Shown here: piece by piece, positions 12,971 through 23,783 of the stretch
Position numbering within the stretch: the stretch's first letter is position 1
How the letters are laid out: every line of letters begins with the position of its first letter
DNA from: Mactromeris polynyma
Taxonomy: Eukaryota > Mollusca > Bivalvia > Venerida > Mactridae
Direction: 5' to 3'
DNA length: 64,000 nt
Assembly (NCBI GenBank): GCA_032209605.1
Contig: JASFXZ010000001.1
Coordinates: 25,610,619-25,674,618, forward strand
Notes under the pieces: generated by a model
Told to the model about the DNA's origin: nothing
The model's database searches: none
The model's input: only the letters and a program-made list of their open reading frames with translations
Program-made: the position numbers and the translations under genes

Positions 12971-13735
12971 ATGTCGGCATTAGAGCTGGTGAAGCTGAAT
13001 GTAGGTGGTGAAATCTACACTACCACTAAATCTACTTTATGCAAATATCCGCAGTCTATGTTAGGGGCAATGTTTAATGACTGTATGTCGAATCATCTTG
13101 ATGAAAATGGTTGTGTCTACATTGATAGAGATGGTGAATTGTTCAAATATGTGTTGAATTTCATGAGATCATCACGATTGGCCCTTCCGCGTGATTTTCA
13201 GGACTTGGATCAACTAAGTGTTGAAGCAGATTTCTATCAAATCACTTCTCTTATTGAGCTAATAGACGAATTCCGGCAACCAGTCCCTGATAAACCAGTC
13301 TGTGTTAGATATCTGGAAGTGATAGAAGTGAGGACTGGTAACCTAGCAACCATGCCAACTATGAATTCAAGAATAAAAACAATTATATCGGGCAGGAGAG
13401 ACGTTATTCACAAATATTTATCTCCTCACCAGATACATCCGGCTGAAAGGGAACGTCTTCAGTTAAATACTGGGAAAGATTTCACTGAAATTGCCTTAAC
13501 AGGAAGCAATGTTAGACTTCAGGTCGGAGAATGTTTGCGCAATCAGGGTTGGACCTTGTCTGAATCTCAGATGTCAACGTTTCCGTCAGGGGAGGCAATT
13601 GTGCATAACTATAAGGACAGATGGTGTCTTGTGCAGATCAGGGAGGATAACTCTTTAGAAAATAGTCAGTGTAATGGCCTAGAAAATGATTCGATGGAGG
13701 AACTTTCATTAATTAGTAATGATGATGTACTGTGA
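12971..13735 (+). CDS. KCTD/BTB-T1 domain protein, KCTD6/KCTD21-like
   Basis: A single-exon frame of 254 aa from ATG at 12971. The open frame reaches back to a TTG at 12938, which is not a plausible eukaryotic start. The N-terminal T1/BTB domain occupies about residues 5-100, with LVKLNVGGEIYTTT, KYPQSMLGAMF, YIDRDGELFKYVLNF and EADFYQI. These closely follow vertebrate KCTD6 and KCTD21, which act as oligomeric adaptors for cullin-3 ubiquitin ligase. The C-terminal half contains LRNQGWTL and VHNYKDRWCLV, comparable to the KCTD6 C-terminus, then an acidic Ser/Asn-rich tail. A cytosolic CUL3 adaptor role is inferred from the family. AATAAA near 14200 is a candidate polyadenylation signal. Confidence 0.9.
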   Translation: MSALELVKLNVGGEIYTTTKSTLCKYPQSMLGAMFNDCMSNHLDENGCVYIDRDGELFKYVLNFMRSSRLALPRDFQDLDQLSVEADFYQITSLIELIDEFRQPVPDKPVCVRYLEVIEVRTGNLATMPTMNSRIKTIISGRRDVIHKYLSPHQIHPAERERLQLNTGKDFTEIALTGSNVRLQVGECLRNQGWTLSESQMSTFPSGEAIVHNYKDRWCLVQIREDNSLENSQCNGLENDSMEELSLISNDDVL

Positions 13736-16700
13736 TTAGTTAGGAACATGAAGAATTTAGTTTTGGTTACTCTTAACCGTTAGACTTAATGTCAACATCA
13801 TTGTTGGTCATGCTCGACCAATCCAATCATAGACAAGTGCTAACAGATAGTCATGTGACTACTAAATTTTACCAAAATTGTCACAAAATAGACAAATTTT
13901 GTAATGAAATTGCTTTATCAAATTAATTACAAAGCTTGATAACTAGCGCCAAGCAATCTATCTCTCTCTCCATTTCTTTGATTGCATTCAGTATTTACAC
14001 TTGTAGTCTATCTGAGCATGCCAGTTTATCTGTAGACATGAATCATTTTTTAAATGCCTAATATTTTTTTTGCCCAGTAACATTTACTGGTACTAAAGAC
14101 ACCAGTAATGGGCTCTCAACAAAGCAGAATCTTGTTTTTATGTTGTTTTAGCAAGCATAATGATTTTATCTCATGTTATATATTGGTATACATTTGATGT
14201 AATAAACGACACTGGAGGATGAAGTACAGGCTCAAATCTTCCGAAGCATCACAATCTGAGTTAAATCTCAACTAATTGTTGCCATTTTTCTCTACTGAGA
14301 TTAGGCTCAATATTGGTATCGCAATGCGAAAAAATGATACTAATTTTTATAAAAATAATTACAACAGATCCAAAATGAGATTTGTCTGAAACTCGGTCTT
14401 TGAGCATTTCTCCATATTGTGCCGTGATTTCTATTTAAGATGCTTTGGGAGATAGGGGCCTGGGTTTGTGGCCTAAGTTTGTCTCCATGGTGATTGTATC
14501 TGACCTTAGTACACTTTGAGTTGTGTGCATTTACATGTTGTTCAGTTTTTGTGGAAGTCAATATTTTACTATAAGCGACACTAACCAAGAAATGATGCCT
14601 AATTTTGGACATTATTCCAAATACTGTATTAGTTTTTATTGCATTCACATAATTATTTGTACAGTAAAACCTTGATAATAAGACGACCCCTGGGACCCTT
14701 GAAAACAGGTCTTTATATTGAGGTTGAATAGAGAGCCAACAGTGAAAATTGTGTTCTTAATATTGAGGTGGTCTTTAAGTGAGGTTTTATTGTATAAAAA
14801 AATAGTATTAAATTATGCGTATTAGACCAAATATACAGATTTTACAATATATATTGGTGTAGTTGTGCAATGTAATTAAACGTTAATTCAAAGAATTTTG
14901 TATTTTTTGTAGGAACATAATAAAATGTTGATTTGATCTATGTTATCTTCATTCTTATAGTTCCAACAGTTATCTGGGCTTGTACAGAGGAATATCCATT
15001 GGCTTTAAAATCTCTAATCTGACGACTACAATTTGCCAAAATGGATCCAAAATAGCCAAATCGTACGATAAAAATGCACCAGGATCTTTTTTTATAATTG
15101 GTCGTATTTTCTGGTGTAAATAATAAAATGGAAACGAATGTCATAATTCAATATCACGCCATATCTCAAACAGCAGAAACAGAGGGTGACCTATTAACTT
15201 ACTCCGAGTAGTCAGTACCAGTAATCAATGATTGCAAATAAAGTCACAAACAATACAAGTTATATGAATGACATATTGTTGCAGGCCTAAGGACAAAGAC
15301 AACAACAATTATCCTAGTTTTTCTACTTTATTAGCAATATGAATTTGTACACTGTTTGATGATGTCATTTTTCTAGTTATTTATAAACTCAAAATATGCA
15401 TACATGTATACTCTAAATGAGCTGTGCACAACAAAACCTGTATTAGTGACTAAAAAGTCCATTTTCAGGTTTGTAGATTATCTAACAGATGAATGTTTCA
15501 ACATCCATTTAATACCAAATGTATGAAAATCAGACGTCTACTTTCCTTTATGTCATAACCAACATCATTTATACAGGTTTCGTCATGGTAACGCTCAAAT
15601 ATGTTCTCATTTCATTTCACAACTGATTCACAGTCTAGCAAATGGACGTGCTTTGGTACCAAGTTAAATATCACATGTATATATTGTATTTAATGTATTC
15701 GAAGGTATTTTAATTAACAAAATGTGTCCATAAGACACGGATATCCTCGCTTTGATCTTTTCAAGTGTCATTGATCAGAAATAAACTTTTCAAAGGGCCA
15801 TAACTCCTCCAAAGACAGGTGGATTGTAACCTGAATAGAACTTGACCTGAATTGAATCTATCCATCCTTTCAAAGTTTTTGACCAGAAACAAATGTTTTT
15901 GCACAGAAAGGGGTAACACTTCAACTTGATTTCCCATTACCATTCTTCTAATGGCAGGGAGGGGCATAACAAGATCAGTAACGCATGGTCATAAAAGTCA
16001 CACAAATAAAATCTAGTGCAATTTAAAAGCTGCACATTGTATACTGTAATTTTGTAGTACACATACAAGAATATGTTACAACCAAAGCATTTCACAAACA
16101 GAACAACAGTCATGATAATTATGACTAGATAATTAAACATACATGTGATAGCGAACAACAAAATGTGTATACAAACAATAATAAACGTAAATACATACAT
16201 ATATATAGAAAAGGAAAGAAAATATTATCAATTATTGCCACATTAATGGTAACAAATGTGCAAGTATTCAGTAGGGTTTTTACTGTATATAACTATATAA
16301 TATAATATATATTTTTTGTTAGCTTCTAATCTAGATATGACATTGTGAAGTATACAAGTACTGTGAAAAGATAATTGCAGAATTAATACATATGAGAAAT
16401 TATTCATTACACACGAAACAAGAGTCCATGGGCAACAACTCTGTAAATACAAACTGCAGAGTTATGGTTCTTGTGCTCTGCACTTCTAAATGTCATCTAC
16501 CAGTCCACATATATACAGTAGGTCATTAACTGAAACGCACCCAAGACAGACCAACAAATGGGAGTAACACTAACTCCACAAGTACATCACATGGAGTTAC
16601 AGACCCTGCAAGTACGCATACATATGTTACTGTGTATGTTGCACGTTTATGTACACAAACCTGCAAGCAGATGCGTGCCTACCATTACTAAATTATGCCA

Positions 16701-17018
16701 TCTTTCTGAGACTTGGCATGTAAACAACGTTTACGGCCGATACATACAAATGCGAAGTTGATTTCATGAAGTGAAAACAAAAATGACAAAAACTTGTACA
16801 GTCGTATAGTACATGTGTATTATAATGGTCATTTACAGGATGTTTTGTACAAAAAATAAATATATGTGTGTCCTTTAAACTAATAGGACATTGAGATTAC
16901 CTTGCAGATCTATTACTCTACACATTATCAAGTACTTAAACACTTTACAAAAGCTTGGATACAGTTCATTTATAACATGTTCAAGTAATTGATGTAGTTA
17001 CAATGTAGCTGGTTCCTA
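13736..17018. other. Intergenic / UTR sequence without recognisable genes
   Basis: AT-rich. Holds a KCTD 3' UTR (to about 14220), one MITE (14660-14794) and probably the 3' UTR of the minus-strand receptor ending at 17019. Frames of up to about 100 codons here show no domain or splice support. Confidence 0.45.
14660..14794. mobile_element. MITE with TACAGTAAAACC termini
   Basis: Left end TACAGTAAAACCTTG and right end GAGGTTTTATTGTA are inverted repeats about 135 bp apart. The interior is shared with 640-806. Confidence 0.6.
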
Positions 17019-20000
17019 TTACAGTAACATGTTCTCATCATCATCATCATGTACGTGGTTCCCGGCTGTAGATATCAATTCTTCATCACTGTCACTATCA
17101 TCACTTTCCAAGTCAGTGTTTTTCTTCTTACATTGCCTTAGCGACAGAAAGAACTTCTTCTACAATGTACATATACATGTAGTAATATATATATATCACA
17201 ACATCAACTTAGTTTTCTTGTAATTGTGCATATGTTAATTAGCGCACATGTATGTGTTAGTGCTGAAAGGGCTGAAATTAGTACACTGCTAATATAAGGC
17301 AGCTTACAGTAACAACCAATTTTTCCCTGATTTTTTTGTTGCATTGAAAATGTGGTTTATTGAATTTGATCAATGACACAATGTGCACATTTCTTCCCAG
17401 CAGAATTGCAATGTTAATCAACTATTGGGTTGTAACAAATGTCGGTGAAACAAGAGGTGACTGCATTTGTATTTAGCTATAACTGACTGGTCAGTAGCGT
17501 AGACATACAAACTTTCCACATATTGTATATATAGATATGTAACTCATTGCCATGATACTGAGAAGTGATGAGTGAAAAGGGTAAAGAATGGCTGAACATT
17601 GGACACTAGGAGCAACATAGCACACCACATGCATAAGCCTCTAATCTAAATACAATTGATACCAAAATTTGTGTAATTGAATTACACAAATTTTGGTATC
17701 AATTTCTGATTAAGCATTTTTAAAATAAGCTACTAAACATGTTAACTTTGCTCATTTCTGCACTGTTTTTCCAAACACATTCAGAAAGTCAAAATTCAAT
17801 TTAAGAAAAATGTTTTTCATTAAAAAACGACAAAATAACAACTATATCAAACTGTTTTAAACAGAGAGCATATTATTTGTCCCTACAATGGACTTTTATC
17901 TGAGATTATATCAAACTGGCCGACAATATGTGCATCTCTTGGTAGTGAAGCTTCCCAATAAGGTTTCAATGAATTCCAGTTGGACACGTCGCTGAGAAAA
18001 TAGCACAGACACAAATGCGAGATGAACGCACACACAGGCACTAAGGGACAGACGAAACCACAACTATTATGCTCCTCCTTTGGGAACATAAAAACATCTA
18101 TGTTTCTGTATCGTCTTCAAAAGAAACAGCTGACAAAATATTGTTCTAATTTAATATGCAAAGTTTATGTTTTGACACTGATAGACGAAACTTGAAAACA
18201 TACAAACTGGTAAATTTCTAATTGAATGAACAAAGTGAGGGATAGAGAGATAAAACATTCAACGAACCAACATACCCTGTGTTCACAAAGAATCAGTTTT
18301 CAGGATCAAGATCAAATAATGATCTTTCAAACCTTGTAAAAATTGTTATTCAAAGCAAAATCTTTTTGAACATATCCTGCAAAACTTTTGAGACATCAAA
18401 TTCAAATTTCATGTTTATTAAGAAAAAGTTTGAAATTACATGTAAATAGGTTTTGACCGATTTTGGAAAATTTATCCTGATTTGATCGAGATCAGTTTCA
18501 GTCATAAGTATAATAAATCAATTTCTCAACATGATGGTGAAGTTAAGTATGTTTGCATGTTGTTAATTAGAAGATTTTAAGTATTTTCGTGTATGTTTAT
18601 GAGAAGTATTGGAAAAAGTGTTCAACTGCTTCATGAAAATGGCAAATATTTTTTTGTTGATCCTTTGTGAACATGGGGCCAGTACAATATGTATACATAC
18701 CATGCTGGATAATGAGAAACTCTTCAGTGAAAAGAAGGCACACAGAAAGAGAATGTAGGCGACAGTTGCTATAGCAAACCCTGCAACTGTTAACTGGAGA
18801 GATCTTCTACTAACACAATATCGAGCATCTAGGTCTGATACGGTGTGACTGATATCATAATTACTCACGGTTTCATCATAACTGAAAACATAACCCACAG
18901 GACAGAGATCGAGGCATTCATGTTGAAACACGATCGGTTTCGTACATTCTGTTACATTTATACACTTCGATCCATCCAATACTTGTTTAGGTAAACATTT
19001 ACTGACACAAACAAATCTGCAATCGTGTTCGCCATCTGAACTTGTGCACAGAGTGAACGGTTTATCCATCAGACATGTCACATTGTTCGAACAGGAATCT
19101 TTCGTACACACAGTCTGCAAGAAATAATACATAATAAAATCATAAAAATGGTTATCTTCAACAGTCACTGCATGCATGACCATTCAATCAAAGTTATACT
19201 ATGATTCTTCAAAAACCTTAATTGCTGGAAAAGGTACCACTAGTGGATCCAGGGGGGGGGGGGGTCTCAGTCGCTGCTAATGCGTTATATTAAAAAAGTT
19301 ACGCCCCCTCTAAGATCCCCCCGATACCAAATCTTGAATCCGCCCCTGGTTACTACATGACCCTGGCTGTTCGTGCGACTTTAAACCACATTGCACGAAA
19401 CATAGCAAACGCCCGAGTACAAGTACCTGCTGGAACCCACTATAATGCACATATCAATGTTTTGCCCGGGGGGGGGCACAGGACTTTAGACAGAAGACTA
19501 TAACCGACGGATCGGAACTTGACACGCCCAATGTGTGACACTATAATAAAAATATTATTTTAAGTGTCTATTTAATAGAATATAGAATAGTATTAATCGT
19601 TGTATCATACATGTGTCTTATCATAAACCATCCATGTATTGTAATCCAAGCACTGGTACTTGACATATATACATTTTTATCATCCTTGAGTGACTGTACA
19701 TAATGTAACAATGAACAAACTTGTATTGCCAGGGAAAAACTAAAACCACGTAGATTCTATATATATATGTATGCCTAACATTTCTGAATAAACTATCTAC
19801 CTTTCTATTACAAGTGACAGTAAAATGTCGGACATGAACTGGTCACTATCAGCTACAAACGTACATTCGGCGATGTTGTTAGACAACATTAAACTTCACC
19901 TCTCTATGTACAACCGTCGTTCCCATCGTGCGGTCACGTGAAATGTTGGCAGTTCTATAAGCATGCAATTAACATTTAAGAAGTTAAAATGTATATATAA

Positions 20001-20108
20001 TTTTATATTACAACAAGAAAACCAGTATTTATATAAACGCTAACTTACGCATTCTAAAACACCAACATTGATAGCAACACAAACAAGAGCAAGAAGAAGT
20101 TTATCCAT
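17019..20108 (-). CDS. Single-pass type I cysteine-rich membrane protein with acidic tail
   Basis: Three phase-0 exons can be joined: 20049-20108 (signal peptide, MDKLLLALVCVAINVGVLEC), 18701-19114 and 17019-17159, giving about 204 aa. Exon 2 follows a good acceptor (TTTCTTGCAG) and ends at ATG|GTATGT. It encodes an extracellular part with about 14 cysteines, two NVT sequons, and CLDLCPVGY near its end. A membrane segment follows (LQLTVAGFAIATVAYILFLC). Exon 3 gives a cytoplasmic tail: basic KKFFLSLRQCKKK, then acidic LESDDSDSDEEL and a run of Asp, ending ENMLL. I do not recognise a known family. The cysteine spacing loosely recalls furin-like or growth-factor-receptor cysteine repeats. An alternative terminal exon may exist at 17911-17991. 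Confidence 0.72.
17654..17704. repeat. 51-bp perfect palindrome (25-bp arms, 1-nt centre)
   Basis: Arms AATTGATACCAAAATTTGTG plus five more bases are exactly reverse-complementary around a single G at 17679. It lies in the intron between exons 2 and 3 of the cysteine-rich membrane protein. It could form a cruciform in DNA or a hairpin in the pre-mRNA. Confidence 0.95.
17911..17991 (-). other. Possible alternative terminal exon of the cysteine-rich membrane protein
   Basis: A strong acceptor (GTGCTATTTTCTCAG) is followed by a phase-0 frame of 26 codons to a TGA, beginning RRVQLEFIETLLG. It could replace exon 3 as a cytoplasmic tail with the same phase. Another frame of the same stretch is also open for about 38 codons, so this is tentative. 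Confidence 0.25.
19242..19350. repeat. Short inverted-repeat element with G13 run, intronic
   Basis: Ends TGGATCCAGGGGG and AATCCGCCCCTGG are imperfect inverted repeats, and 13 consecutive G bases follow the left end. The same GGATCCGCCCCT phrase occurs near 31794, with a variant near 61056. It lies in intron 1 of the cysteine-rich membrane protein gene. Confidence 0.5.
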
Positions 20109-21047
20109 TCTTGTTTGTATACACACGACTTGCAAACTGAAACATACACAAGAAGCGATTGATTCATTACCAAAGGGGTGTTTTAATTGTATGCGATGTA
20201 TTATATTCAATAATTCTTAATACTCATTCATATTTAGAAATGTAGGACGAACATTGTACATTTAATTATCACGATGACAATTAATTTTGCATGCAAACTG
20301 TTACTATTTGAATATACGACTGTTCAATGCAAAACCGTCTTACCTTGTTGTTTATAAGACTCGACCGACCGTTTTCGGAAATCCGCTTCAAAGTAGTTTC
20401 GATTTCAATTTTGTTAAAGGGCTTGTTAAATTCTCTCGTGTGGGTGTATTCGCTACAACATATAGCACATAGGGCACGCCCTTTTATGAAATCGTGTAAA
20501 TAGGTAGAAGGGTCAATAATTGGTGGTAAATTTTGTAGATAAAATAGATCTATCAGTCGAAGTATGGAACAACGAAGTCAGCCGGAACGGAGTCACTGAA
20601 ACTCGTATAAAAGACAGAATGTACACGTGTTAACTGATCTATCAATTTCGATGTTTTAAATGAACGAAAAATGACTGATTAGACATCAACATCCATTCTA
20701 GCTGGTTTTCCCTACAACCGGAAGTCTACTTTCGGTTTCGATTTGAAAGTAATTACAGCGTGTAAACGTGTTCGCGCGTGATGAATGACAAGTTACGCCT
20801 CTGGCCGTCGAAGGCGCCAGTCCTATTTTCACACATCATTGATTATTGTGTCCCCTGTTCACATGTATATTTGTGTTTGTGTTCCCTGTTTACATGTATA
20901 TTTGTGTTTGTGTCCCCTGTTTACATGTATATTTGTTGTTGGTCATGTCTCCTTGTTATTTTGTCCAGAGTGGTTGTCCACTTTGTAAGTAGCATTGTCC
21001 TGATCGACTTCTATATTTATTTAAGCAATATCACTACATGTACTGCA
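20109..21047. other. 5' flank of the cysteine-rich membrane protein gene
   Basis: Probable promoter region for the minus-strand gene. It contains an ETS-like ACCGGAAGT near 20717 and a 31-bp tandem repeat, three copies, at about 20848-20937. No coding sequence is supported. Confidence 0.4.
20848..20937. repeat. 31-bp tandem repeat, 3 copies
   Basis: Three successive units share ACATGTATATTTGTGTTTGT. The short frames that cross them are by-products. Confidence 0.85.
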
Positions 21048-21157
21048 GTATGGTGGCATATTACTGCCACCAGTTAGCATGATAGTGTTTTCGAATAAAT
21101 TCGTATTAACCACTTAATTATTACGATAATTATCTAGCTATCTAGTTAATATTCGTG
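21048..21157. mobile_element. Truncated copy of the TATGGTGG fold-back MITE
   Basis: Matches the left terminal repeat of the element at 54874-55460 (TATGGTGGCATATTACTGCC onward, ending near TTAATATTCGTG). It has no right end. The match stops close to where unit I of the segmental duplication begins. Confidence 0.75.
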
Positions 21158-21172
21158 TTACATTTGTATGAG

Positions 21173-23783
21173 CTATATATAGATCAACCTCTCTAGAGAA
21201 ACACCCTTCGGGAGACCTACATTTTGGTTGTTGTTAAGGGGTGCCAGCAACAGAGAGGTCACCTTGATAGTACAGTATTATTACAGGGAGTCTGATACTT
21301 GTGATGAAGATAGGTTGTTACTCAAGACACAGTCATTCTACTAAAGGTTGCAACCTAAATATATATATAATCAGTACATTTAAAAACGCAAAATGTAAGA
21401 TGTCTTAAATTTCATGAACTTACCTAAGGATGCATGAGAAGAACTTAACAGGATATTATTTCATTGTAGGCAATGATGACCACTCCATCTTCTTTCAAAT
21501 AACGGACATTTTCATATCAAAATGACTTTTTAAAACAAAATAAAATGACATTTAAAACACATATCATAGGTACGAAAATGTGCATTATAAGTATATATGT
21601 ATATACATGATGAATAACACAAAGTCAGATGATCTCATTTAGAATTTAATGTTATAATATAATAATTCTTTGGGTGAAAAGTTTCACGAAACACAGAATA
21701 ACAGACGACAATATATATTGAAGTTCATGTACACATGTACAGATATAATATCCAACAAGGCCAGGATAATATAATCTATCAACATTCAAATTGTAAAAAT
21801 AAACCAGAAAAATAAAGCATTTTTGTATATATTGATTACGGGAAAACAATTCTAAGAGCGAAAGGAGAAATAAAAATCGGTCTATGGAAGCACTATGACA
21901 CACCTATCTTATTGAATAGTAACAGCTCGTTAAAAACATAAAAAACAATTATATGATTATATAGCAAGATTCTGATGAGTTTTAAGCATGGTTAGGTAAT
22001 CTACAACATTGTACAATATCAGTAACGACGTCACAAACTTGTAATATGACCCATTGTAAACAGACACAGGAATAATTCACTAAGTTTATACTTGCAAACA
22101 TAATAACATGAAATATTAACCTACTGCCAGTTTGTAGCTATAACCTTACAAAATATCTAAAACTAAAATGCTGGCATAAAATACATCTCAACGACTAGCG
22201 TAATTATAACTTTACATCCCATGTGGAACTGTATCAATGTAGTGTCCCGATTCCTGAATGAGAAACACATACATGTGACAAATTACGTGTAACATCCTCA
22301 ACAAAATTCCATATATTACACTGTAAACATCTACCAGCTGAACAATTTCATAACAATAATGATTTAATTCAAGTATATATAATATCAATTACCAAGATTC
22401 TAATTTATAGCCGTAACATTACAGGTAAAGCACAGACAGACAGACGGACAGACAGGAGCACCAACATAAAATAAGCCATTCTAACAATAAATAAAAGACA
22501 TGGAAAGAAAGCAACAACATATGCCATTATGTTAAACACAGTACATAATAACAATAGTATTACAATGAGACAGCTAACTAGCACATAACAGAATACAGTC
22601 TGATTATTCAAACAATCACAATACTCCCTCGTATCACAATATTTCAAATACTAATTTTATTCACACACAAACAATTGTATCAAACAATATGTGCCAAATG
22701 GATCATATATGTAACAATTTTGGTCTAATATATAATTAATAATACATCAATTATACTCAGTACATTTAAAAACGCACAATAGTTTACCAACCATACTTCA
22801 TTAAATTTCACTTTAATGCTTTTCAAACTCATTTTTATGAAAATACTTGTCCATTGTCATGAACTTTAGCATACATGTTGCGTACACATGCAATAATATT
22901 GTGTCAAGTTCTTTTCTAGTATCCTAAAAGTCGGTAAATGAAAATTTAGAAATCACATATCGTGCGATCTTAAATGTACTGAGTATATATAGCATGCAGT
23001 GTACGTAATAACTACAACAACGTGCTGTAGTGAAGTGAAATATTCCAATAAACTTGATTTCATTATAATGTACCCAACAACTGCTATGTTTGTCACAAAT
23101 GAGGTTCTTAATGCAGCCGTTTTAATCACCATACAGAAGATAAATAATATCTTATGACAACAGTTTTCTGATTAAAGAATTTTGTTGAAACGACATACTA
23201 AACAGCACCATGTACAAACACCATGTACATACGAGTATATGTACAGCATTTTCATAACTAACCAATCATGTAGAGCAGTAACGACAAGGACATGCCGCTT
23301 CTGTTCGAGCACCATATTACCATGAAATAATATATATACTTTATGCCATGATCATATTATTAAATGTACTGAGCATGCAGTGTACGTCATTACTACAATA
23401 AGGTGCAGCAGTGCATGAAAAATTCTATTTTAAACGTGAAAACAAAATTATGTACCTAACGACTGCTAAGTTTTCCACAAATTAACTAGGCAATTATGTG
23501 GATATCACGTTAAGTATACTAGTTCTCTACATAACTATCATGATAATTAGCATTGGTTAAATATATTGTAGTTAGCGTCGAGATAAATTTCAGTCCCGAA
23601 AAATATCTTAACACGAAATATTGTCCGATAGTGCCCCCAACTGCCATCACTCATCCATTTAATTCCCTACATTTTCCGAAAGGATAATCTTTTTTTGACA
23701 ACTATTGGTTAACTCGATAAAGATCTAGTGAATGTAAAGCTAATATCACAAGGGTCATAACTGATCTTAATATACATCGCAAA
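21173..23783. other. 3' flank of unit I, repeats only
   Basis: No exon is supported. A hydrophobic open frame near 22405-22647 is shared with units II and III, but most of its differences change amino acids, so it looks non-coding. MITE-like inverted repeats (ACTCAGTACATTTAAAA and its complement) bracket 22751-22992. Confidence 0.5.
22751..22992. mobile_element. MITE with ATACTCAGTACATTTAAAA termini
   Basis: The left end ACTCAGTACATTTAAAAACG and right end TTAAATGTACTGAGTATA are inverted repeats. Copies sit at the corresponding places in unit II (about 38795-39035) and unit III (about 50415-50630). A related copy lies at about 49125-49353. Confidence 0.6.

Noticed and set aside
22405..22647. 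Hydrophobic 80-codon frame, also at 38449-38661 and 50093-50281
   Set aside because: Shared by descent among the three units, but differences mostly change amino acids and unit III is truncated. It lies after the stop of the 3' block.
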